A stretch of DNA of 5,382 nt from Lysobacterales bacterium UBA5700. GTDB lineage: Bacteria > Pseudomonadota > Gammaproteobacteria > Xanthomonadales > Xanthomonadaceae. Both the position numbers and the translations under genes were made by a program. The notes below the pieces were generated by a model. The model had not been told where the DNA came from. It saw only the letters and a list, made by a program, of their open reading frames with translations, and did not search any database. The stretch is taken from contig DIHI01000080.1 in NCBI GenBank assembly GCA_002420085.1, forward strand, positions 97,945 to 103,326. The letters are read 5' to 3'. Shown one piece after another: positions 1 to 4,576 of the stretch; position 1 is the stretch's first letter; each line of letters opens with the position of its first letter.

Positions 1-36
1 GGTGGTCATGGCGGCCACGACCGCGGCCATCGCTGA
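1..36 (+). CDS. 3' end of an upstream gene, Gly/His-rich C-terminus (partial)
   Basis: Frame 1 reads GGHGGHDRGHR and then a TGA stop at 34-36. The other two forward frames stay open through the terminator that follows, so frame 1 is the one that fits: it stops 33 bases before the terminator stem begins. Gly/His-rich tails occur on metal-binding or envelope proteins, but eleven residues cannot identify a family, and I do not name one. The gene body lies outside the window. The reading as a real gene end is an inference from the stop-then-terminator arrangement. Confidence 0.45.
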   Translation, partial: GGHGGHDRGHR

Positions 37-69
37 TACCGGCCTTCCTGCTCGCCGATGTTTCCCTCC

Positions 70-95
70 GCCCGCGCTTCGGCGCGGGCTTTTTT
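70..95 (+). terminator. Rho-independent terminator
   Basis: A perfect 8-bp all-G/C stem (GCCCGCGC at 70-77 pairing with GCGCGGGC at 82-89) closes on a UUCG tetraloop (78-81) and is followed directly by six T (90-95). It is a textbook intrinsic terminator for rightward transcription and would end the gene that stops at position 36. The opposite strand has no T-run after the stem, so it should work in one direction only. It also insulates the GFA gene, which therefore needs its own promoter. Confidence 0.93.
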
Positions 96-110
96 GTAAT
101 CGCCACCAAC

Positions 111-133
111 TCGATCGGTGTGGTCGATCGGTG
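111..133 (+). repeat. 10-bp direct repeat TCGATCGGTG, possible operator
   Basis: TCGATCGGTG occurs at 111-120 and again at 124-133, a 13-base period. Each copy contains the palindrome CGATCG. The second copy ends 6 bases before the -10-like hexamer at 140-145, and the first covers the place where a -35 element would lie. Repeated half-sites in this position are typical of transcription-factor binding, but GATC-containing words are common throughout this window, so chance is a real alternative. Confidence 0.4.
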
Positions 134-139
134 ACGGCA

Positions 140-145
140 TAGAAT
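140..145 (+). promoter_or_regulatory. Putative -10 element for the GFA-family gene
   Basis: TAGAAT matches the sigma70 -10 consensus TATAAT at five of six positions and sits between the upstream terminator and the GFA gene, where a promoter is required. No convincing -35 hexamer is present 16-18 bases upstream. Transcription would begin around 152, giving a leader of about 34 bases before the ATG at 186. The hexamer overlaps an in-frame ATG at 144, which argues against using that ATG as the start. Confidence 0.5.
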
Positions 146-185
146 GACCGTGCCGTCCGCCCGCCCACACCGAGCCCGTGCTGCC

Positions 186-590
186 ATGACCGAGCCCACC
201 GACCGCACTGCACTGCGCACCTACACCGGCGGCTGCCATTGCCGGCGGATCGCGTTCGAGGTCGATGCCCCGGACGTGTTGCAGGTGATCGACTGCAACT
301 GCTCGATCTGCACCAAGACCGGTTTCCTGCACCTGATCGTGGCTGCCGAGCGATTCCGGCTGATCCAGGGTGAGGCCGACCTGGTCGAATACCGGTTCAA
401 TACCGGCACCGCCCGGCATCTGTTCTGCCGGCAGTGCGGAATCAAGTCGTTCTACATCCCGCGCTCGCACCCGGAAGGCGTCGACGTCAATGTCCGCTGC
501 CTCGACCTGGGCGACGACCCGCAGATCGAGATCGAGCCCTTCGACGGCCGCCACTGGGAAGCCAACGCCGCGACTCTGGCGCCGGTCTGA
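186..590 (+). CDS. GFA/CENP-V-family zinc-binding protein
   Basis: This 134-residue protein belongs to the GFA (glutathione-dependent formaldehyde-activating enzyme / CENP-V) domain family, small cytoplasmic proteins that bind two zinc ions. All seven expected cysteines are visible. C17 and C19 (GGCHC), with C81 and C84 (FCRQCG), would form the structural zinc site. C37, C39 and C42 (CNCSIC) would form the second site, which in Gfa is linked to glutathione adduct binding. The late NVRCLD motif (102-107) is also typical. The domain fills the protein, as is usual for the family. I prefer the ATG at 186: it puts GGCHC about 15 residues from the N-terminus as in relatives, whereas the in-frame ATG at 144 overlaps the likely -10 hexamer. 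Neither start has a good ribosome binding site. Most members of this family have no proven reaction, and formaldehyde activation should not be assumed. It appears to be a single-gene unit. Confidence 0.92.
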   Translation: MTEPTDRTALRTYTGGCHCRRIAFEVDAPDVLQVIDCNCSICTKTGFLHLIVAAERFRLIQGEADLVEYRFNTGTARHLFCRQCGIKSFYIPRSHPEGVDVNVRCLDLGDDPQIEIEPFDGRHWEANAATLAPV

Positions 591-704
591 TCTGCACCGC
601 CGGCCGGCGCACGTTCGCGACAATGACTGGCCTGCACCCGGCGCGACCATGGCCCGCTGCTGCTGATCCATGGCGCGCAGCTTCGGGCGTCCGAGCCCAG
701 GCGC

Positions 705-710
705 TACACT
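705..710 (+). promoter_or_regulatory. Putative -10 element placing the start site at the dusA ATG
   Basis: TACACT (consensus TATAAT, four of six) lies exactly 6 bases before the dusA ATG at 717, so transcription would begin on or next to the A of the start codon and produce a leaderless mRNA. The -35 region is weak (TTCGGG at 682-687, spacing 17). No Shine-Dalgarno sequence occurs at a usable distance from the ATG. The same geometry appears at the acyltransferase gene (2721-2726). Confidence 0.5.
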
Positions 711-716
711 GTCGCC

Positions 717-1742
717 ATGCCGACCTCGATCTCGACCCCACTGCCGTTCGAGCGCCTGTCCGTAGCGCCGATGATGGACTGGACCGACCGCCATTGCCGG
801 GCCTTTCACCGGGTGCTGGCGCCGGGTGCCCGGTTGTACACCGAGATGGTCCATGCCCAGGCGGTGTTGCACGGCGACCGCGCGCGACTGCTCGGCTTCG
901 ACCCCAGCGAACACCCGCTGGCCCTGCAATTGGGCGGCAGTGATCCGCCGACATTGGCGGCGGCGGCGGCGATCGGTGCCGAGTGGGGTTACGACGAGAT
1001 CAATCTCAACTGCGGCTGTCCATCCGATCGGGTTCAGGCCGGCCGTTTCGGCGCCTGCCTGATGCTGAGACCGGACCTGGTCGGCGAGTGCGTGGCGGCG
1101 ATGGTGCGGGCGGTAGCGCTGCCGATCACGGTGAAATGTCGGTTGGGCGTGGATGATGCCGAGGATTTCCCGACCTTCCTGGCGTTCATCGATACCGTGG
1201 CCGAGGCCGGCTGTCGGCAATTCATCGTGCATGCCCGCAATGCCTGGTTGCAGGGCCTGTCGCCCAAGGAAAACCGCGATGTTCCGCCCTTGCGCCATGA
1301 TTGGGTCTACCGACTCAAGCGCGAGCGCCCGGCCTTGCGGGTGGTGCTCAACGGCGGAGTCGATTCGGTTGCTGCCGCGTTGGCCCACCTGGAGCGGGTC
1401 GATGGTGTGATGCTCGGCCGAGCCGCCTATCGCGATCCCTACCTGCTGCACCGCTTGGACCGAACCTTGGCCGGCACGCCCGATGCGCTGCTGGCCCGCG
1501 CCGATCTGCTGCGTGCCTTCGCACCGTATGTCCAGGCGCGCTTGGCCGAGGGTGTCGCGCTCAAGCACATCAGTCGCCACCTGCTCGGTCTGTTCAACGG
1601 CGAGCGCGGCGGACGGCGGTTTCGACAGGTGCTCGGTGCGGCCACTCTGGCCGGCGCCGACTGGGACTGGCTCGAACGTGCCTTGGCGGAGACCCGGATG
1701 GAAACCATGGCGGCACCGGACACGGTCGCCGATGCTGCCTGA
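717..1742 (+). CDS. dusA: tRNA-dihydrouridine(20/20a) synthase DusA
   Basis: DusA reduces uridine to dihydrouridine at positions 20 and 20a of the tRNA D-loop, using FMN and NADPH, in the cytoplasm. The 341-residue protein has the whole signature in order: APMMDWTDRHCR (17-28) at the FMN-binding barrel start, LQLGGSDP (70-77), INLNCGCPSDRV (95-106) with the catalytic acid Cys101, FGACLM (111-116), VKCRLGVDD (139-147) with FMN-contacting Lys140, HARNAWLQGLSPKENR (172-187), LNGGV (211-215) and GVMLGRAAY (230-238) for phosphate binding. The C-terminal part (about 250-330) is the helical tRNA-binding domain, with RHLLGLFNG. Length and the extended HARNAWLQGL motif point to DusA, not DusB or DusC. 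The first possible start after the in-frame stop at 624 is this ATG; the next one (Met19) would cut the FMN motif. It is probably leaderless, and the downstream hydrolase follows after 24 bases. Confidence 0.97.
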   Translation: MPTSISTPLPFERLSVAPMMDWTDRHCRAFHRVLAPGARLYTEMVHAQAVLHGDRARLLGFDPSEHPLALQLGGSDPPTLAAAAAIGAEWGYDEINLNCGCPSDRVQAGRFGACLMLRPDLVGECVAAMVRAVALPITVKCRLGVDDAEDFPTFLAFIDTVAEAGCRQFIVHARNAWLQGLSPKENRDVPPLRHDWVYRLKRERPALRVVLNGGVDSVAAALAHLERVDGVMLGRAAYRDPYLLHRLDRTLAGTPDALLARADLLRAFAPYVQARLAEGVALKHISRHLLGLFNGERGGRRFRQVLGAATLAGADWDWLERALAETRMETMAAPDTVADAA

Positions 1743-1766
1743 GGCGGTCGGTTCCGGTCGGCCGGC

Positions 1767-2681
1767 ATGATCACCCGCGATCGAGGCGCCTTCCTGCGCT
1801 TGGCGCGCAGCCTGCCGGCCGATGCCGGGCCGGCCTGCGCCCGGGCCGCCTTCCTGGTCAGCCCCGATGGCTTCGCACCGGCGGTCGATTCCGCCAGCGA
1901 CAACCGCTACATGGCAGCTACCGCCACGGTCGAGCGCGCCCTGGCCGAACATCGACACCTGCATCGAGCGTTGTCGCGGGAACTGCCGACCCTGTGTTTC
2001 CCCGGCGATCCGGCCACCCCGGAGGCGGTGTTCCCGAACAATGTCTTCGCGACCGCCAGGGTGGCCGGCCAGGGCCGTCTGCTGATTGCCCGGATGCGCC
2101 ACCCGAGCCGGGCCGCCGAGGCCGATCGAGCCGATATCCGGGGCCTGTTCACCGATCTGCTCGGCTATGTCGAGCACGATCTGCGTGAGCGGCCGGGAGT
2201 GGCCGAACTGACCGGCTCACTGGTGATCGACCGGGCGCGCGGAATCGGGTTCTGCGGCCTGTCCAACCGCTGCGACGAAGCCGGCGCACACGCCATGCAC
2301 GACGCCTTCGGCCTGCGTGCGACCCTGTTGTTCGATCTGGCTGCCGGCGAGTATCACAGCAATGTCGTACTGGCCGTCCTGGCCGGCCGGGCGGTGCTGA
2401 TCGCGCCGGATGGCATTGCCGATGCCGAGGTGGTGTCGGCGATCGCCAGCCTGTATCCGCATGCCTTCCTGCTGTCCACCGCCCAGCGTCTGGCCTTCGC
2501 CGGCAATGCCATCGCCCTGGCGCCCGATCGGGTCTGGCTGAGCGCGCGGGCGGCGGCATCCCTGGATGCCCGCCTGCGTGGTGGCCTGGCCGAGGCTGGC
2601 TTCGCCATCGGGGCGATCGCCCTGGACGAGATCGAGCGGGCCGGTGGATCGCTGCGCTGCTGTGTGGCCGAGATCTTCTGA
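1767..2681 (+). CDS. Arginine-deiminase-fold hydrolase, CtlX/dimethylargininase-related
   Basis: A 304-residue member of the guanidino-group-modifying superfamily (arginine deiminase, dimethylargininase, CtlX citrulline hydrolase), whose members attack a guanidino or ureido carbon through a cysteine thiolate. Visible motifs are FPNNVFAT (89-96), ELTGS (147-151), GLSNRCDE (164-171), YHSNVVLAV (196-204) with the catalytic His197, GNAIAL (246-251), and the terminal GGSLRCC (293-299) with the nucleophile Cys298. The core is therefore intact. The N-terminal strand is unusual: the family's MxRPxxFxxNxxT-type substrate motif reads LVSPDGFAPAVDSA (30-43), so arginine, citrulline or methylarginine should not be assumed as substrate. 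A second cysteine (299) follows the nucleophile where CtlX proteins usually have Met. There is no signal peptide. The gene starts 24 bases after dusA with no -10-like hexamer of its own, so co-transcription is likely. Family is secure, reaction is not. Confidence 0.88.
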   Translation: MITRDRGAFLRLARSLPADAGPACARAAFLVSPDGFAPAVDSASDNRYMAATATVERALAEHRHLHRALSRELPTLCFPGDPATPEAVFPNNVFATARVAGQGRLLIARMRHPSRAAEADRADIRGLFTDLLGYVEHDLRERPGVAELTGSLVIDRARGIGFCGLSNRCDEAGAHAMHDAFGLRATLLFDLAAGEYHSNVVLAVLAGRAVLIAPDGIADAEVVSAIASLYPHAFLLSTAQRLAFAGNAIALAPDRVWLSARAAASLDARLRGGLAEAGFAIGAIALDEIERAGGSLRCCVAEIF

Positions 2682-2720
2682 GCATGCGGCGGACTGATCG
2701 GTGATGTTTCCAGGCTGCTC

Positions 2721-2726
2721 TACAAT
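2721..2726 (+). promoter_or_regulatory. Putative -10 element placing the start site at the acyltransferase ATG
   Basis: TACAAT matches the -10 consensus at five of six positions and ends 6 bases before the ATG at 2733, the same spacing as at dusA. It lies in the 51-base gap after the CtlX-like gene, which has no terminator hairpin with a T-run. No good -35 hexamer is visible; the region holds GATCGGTGATG at 2696-2706. It probably starts the acyltransferase-hydrolase-TPR unit with a leaderless message. Confidence 0.55.
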
Positions 2727-2732
2727 GGCGCC

Positions 2733-3533
2733 ATGACCGCTACCGCCCCCGGCCCCCGGCCTCGCGCGCCGGCCATACCGCCCAGCCTGCGACGCCTGTG
2801 GCGGCTGCCACTGCTGCTGATGCATGTGGCCCTGGCCACGCCGTTGGCCGTGGTGCTGATCAATCCATTGACCGCACGGCTGCGCCTGGCCGGCCAGCGC
2901 CTCGATCACCTGACCATCCGGCTGTGGTCGCGTGGCCTGCTGCGGCTGTTCGGCTGGCGGGTGCGGCGCTTCGGTGTACCGTTGCCAGGGCCGGTACTGC
3001 TGGTCGCCAACCACGTCGGCTGGATCGACATCGAGGCGATCCACAGCCAGATCGCCGCCGGCTTCGTCGCCAAGGCAGAAATCAGCCGCTGGCCATTGAT
3101 CGGATGGCTGGCCCGACGCGGCGGCACGATCTACCACCAGCGCGGTCGCAGCGATTCCCTGCACGGGGTGATGCACACCATGCTGGAACGCCTGCAACAG
3201 GGCCTGCCGGTGGCGGTGTTTCCCGAAGGCCGGGCCAATGACGGCGTCGAGCTCGGCCCATTCCACGCCCGCATCTTTCAGCCGGCAGTGCTGGCCGGCG
3301 TCCCGGCACAGCCGGTCGCCCTGCGCTATGGCGAGCGCGGCGCCGCCCAGACCACGGTGGCATTCGCCCCGGATGAGCATTTCGTCGGCAATTTCTGGCG
3401 CTTGCTGGGCGAGCCGCCGCGCGTGCTGGAAGTGCATTTCCTGACGCCTGTGGCCGCCAGTGAGGACGGCCGACGGCGGATGGCCACTCTGTGTCGCGAG
3501 CAGATCGCGGCCGTACTGGCGGAGTCGGCATGA
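2733..3533 (+). CDS. PlsC-family 1-acylglycerol-3-phosphate acyltransferase-like protein
   Basis: A 266-residue lysophospholipid acyltransferase of the PlsC type, which transfers an acyl chain to a lyso-lipid at the inner face of the cytoplasmic membrane. A Pro/Arg-rich start (6-24) is followed by one hydrophobic membrane segment (about 25-46). The catalytic HX4D motif is NHVGWID, with His94 and Asp99. GFVAKAEISRWPLIGWLARRG (110-130) is the conserved block II, FPEGR (163-167) is the acyl-acceptor phosphate motif, and QPAVLAG...VPAQPVALRY is block IV. The motif after PEG is RAND where the common form has TRS. Length is normal for the family. The acceptor may be lysophosphatidic acid, but paralogues such as OlsA (lyso-ornithine lipid) share these motifs, so I give no symbol. 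This is the only in-frame ATG after the stop at 2679-2681. It overlaps the next gene by 4 bases. Confidence 0.92.
   Translation: MTATAPGPRPRAPAIPPSLRRLWRLPLLLMHVALATPLAVVLINPLTARLRLAGQRLDHLTIRLWSRGLLRLFGWRVRRFGVPLPGPVLLVANHVGWIDIEAIHSQIAAGFVAKAEISRWPLIGWLARRGGTIYHQRGRSDSLHGVMHTMLERLQQGLPVAVFPEGRANDGVELGPFHARIFQPAVLAGVPAQPVALRYGERGAAQTTVAFAPDEHFVGNFWRLLGEPPRVLEVHFLTPVAASEDGRRRMATLCREQIAAVLAESA
3521..3524 (+). promoter_or_regulatory. Shine-Dalgarno sequence deciding the hydrolase start
   Basis: GGAG (within GGCGGAG, 3518-3524) lies 5 bases before the ATG at 3530 and within the last codons of the acyltransferase. It is the clearest ribosome binding site in the window and supports the ATG at 3530 over the in-frame ATG at 3491, which would need a much longer overlap with the upstream gene. 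Confidence 0.7.
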
Positions 3534-4573
3534 GCACGATCACGGCATCCGACTACCGACCGCCGCGCTGGCTGCACAGCCCGCACCTGCAATCGGTGCT
3601 GAGTTCCAGTGCCTTGCGTCGCACGCGCGGAGCGCGCCGCTTCGCGGCCACCGGCGCGGTCACCGACGAGCACTGGCTGCACACGCCCGAAGGCGTTCGC
3701 CTGCAAGGTTTCCACAGCCGGCCGGCAGCCGGTGATGACGGCAGCCTGGCGATTCTGTTGCATGGCTGGGAGGGCTCGGCCAATTCGAGCTATGTGCTCA
3801 ATGCCGCCGCGAGCCTTCTGGAAGCCGGCTGTGCGGTGTTCCGGCTGAATTTTCGCGACCATGGCGACACCCACCACGCCAACGAAGGCATCTTCCATTC
3901 GTGTCGATTGCGCGAGGTGATCGAGGCGGCTCTGCTGGTGCAGGCGCGCTTCCGACCCCGGCGTCTGGTCGCGGCCGGATTCTCACTGGGTGGCAATTTC
4001 GCGTTGCGCCTGGCCCGATCGGCGCCCGAAGCCGGGCTCGATCTGGCCCATGCCGCTGCCGTATGCCCGGTCATCGACCCGGCGGCTGGCATGGCCGCCC
4101 TGGAACGCGCACCGGGCTTCTACGAGTGGTATTTCATGCGCAAGTGGCGGGCCTCGCTGCGGCGCAAGCGGGAATTGTTCCCGCAGGCACACGGTTACGA
4201 CGACAGTGCCCTGCAACGCGGCATGCGCGAGCTGACCGCCTGGCTGGTCGGCCGGCACGGCGAGTTCGACAGTCTGGAGGCGTATTTTCGCGGCTATGCC
4301 CTGGCCGGTGACGGGCTGGCCGACGTGCGGGTGCCGATCAGCATCCTGACCGCCGCCGACGATCCGGTCATTCCGGTCGCCGCATTCCATCATCTGCGCC
4401 TGCCCGCGCACGGTTACCTGGAAATCGCCGAGCACGGCGGCCATTGCGCCTTCATCGAGAACGCGGCACTGACCGGCTACGGCGAGCGCTGGGTGTGCCG
4501 GCGCCTGCTGGCACCGGAAGCCCACGGGGCAGCCGCTACAATGACCGATTCCGTTGCTGTGTCGAGCCCCTAG
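3530..4573 (+). CDS. YheT-like alpha/beta-fold hydrolase
   Basis: A 347-residue serine hydrolase of the YheT group (COG0429-type), close to the usual family length. The N-terminal RPPRWLHSPHLQSVL (10-24) matches the conserved W-x-gHlQT region. Next come the HGWEGSANSSYV oxyanion segment (78-89), LNFRDHGDTHHANEGIFHSC (106-125), the nucleophile elbow GFSLGGN (150-156) with Ser152, the acid in TAADDP (Asp277 or Asp278), and the catalytic His305 in EHGGHCAF. The triad is complete. Substrates of this family are mostly unassigned; some relatives act on esters or lipids. The start is fixed by the ATGA overlap with the acyltransferase stop and by GGAG 5 bases upstream, which implies translational coupling. 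Pairing with an acyltransferase suggests a lipid or acyl-ester role, as an inference only. The last ten codons contain a TACAATG sequence that may be the -10 element for the following gene. Confidence 0.93.
   Translation: MSTITASDYRPPRWLHSPHLQSVLSSSALRRTRGARRFAATGAVTDEHWLHTPEGVRLQGFHSRPAAGDDGSLAILLHGWEGSANSSYVLNAAASLLEAGCAVFRLNFRDHGDTHHANEGIFHSCRLREVIEAALLVQARFRPRRLVAAGFSLGGNFALRLARSAPEAGLDLAHAAAVCPVIDPAAGMAALERAPGFYEWYFMRKWRASLRRKRELFPQAHGYDDSALQRGMRELTAWLVGRHGEFDSLEAYFRGYALAGDGLADVRVPISILTAADDPVIPVAAFHHLRLPAHGYLEIAEHGGHCAFIENAALTGYGERWVCRRLLAPEAHGAAATMTDSVAVSSP
4537..4542 (+). promoter_or_regulatory. Putative internal -10 element for the TPR gene
   Basis: TACAAT lies inside the 3' end of the hydrolase gene, 34 bases before the TPR gene's ATG at 4577, and would give a leader of about 28 bases. 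No -35 hexamer is recognisable (CCGGAA at 4514-4519). The bases also encode Ala-Thr-Met in the hydrolase, so this may be chance. The TPR gene could simply be read from the upstream operon. Confidence 0.3.
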
Positions 4574-4576
4574 TCC

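Noticed and set aside
144..185. Earlier ATG at 144 as the start of the GFA gene (14 extra residues)
   Set aside because: It overlaps the likely -10 hexamer, has no ribosome binding site, and adds an Arg/Ala/Pro-rich stretch not expected before the GGCHC motif.
627..716. An in-frame extension upstream of dusA containing GPLLLIHG, reminiscent of an alpha/beta hydrolase strand
   Set aside because: There is no ATG, GTG or TTG between the stop at 624 and 717, and the segment is about 30 codons with no other hydrolase motif; it looks like chance in GC-rich sequence, not a gene remnant.
434..943. A + strand open frame of 169 codons bridging the GFA-dusA gap
   Set aside because: It overlaps conserved parts of both GFA and DusA in another frame, is Arg/Pro/Ala-rich, and has no conserved motif.
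6..2177. A 723-codon open frame on the minus strand, antisense to the GFA, dusA and CtlX-like genes
   Set aside because: Its codons are the reverse complements of the sense codons in register, and it stays open because the genes avoid TTA, CTA and TCA. The first four genes happen to share one frame, so the shadow extends across the gaps. The predicted protein is Gly/Gln/Arg/His-rich with no recognisable domain, and the sense strand encodes well-conserved families.
2217..3437. A 406-codon minus-strand open frame opposite the CtlX-like and acyltransferase genes
   Set aside because: Same in-register shadow effect; the product is low-complexity and both sense genes have complete family motifs.
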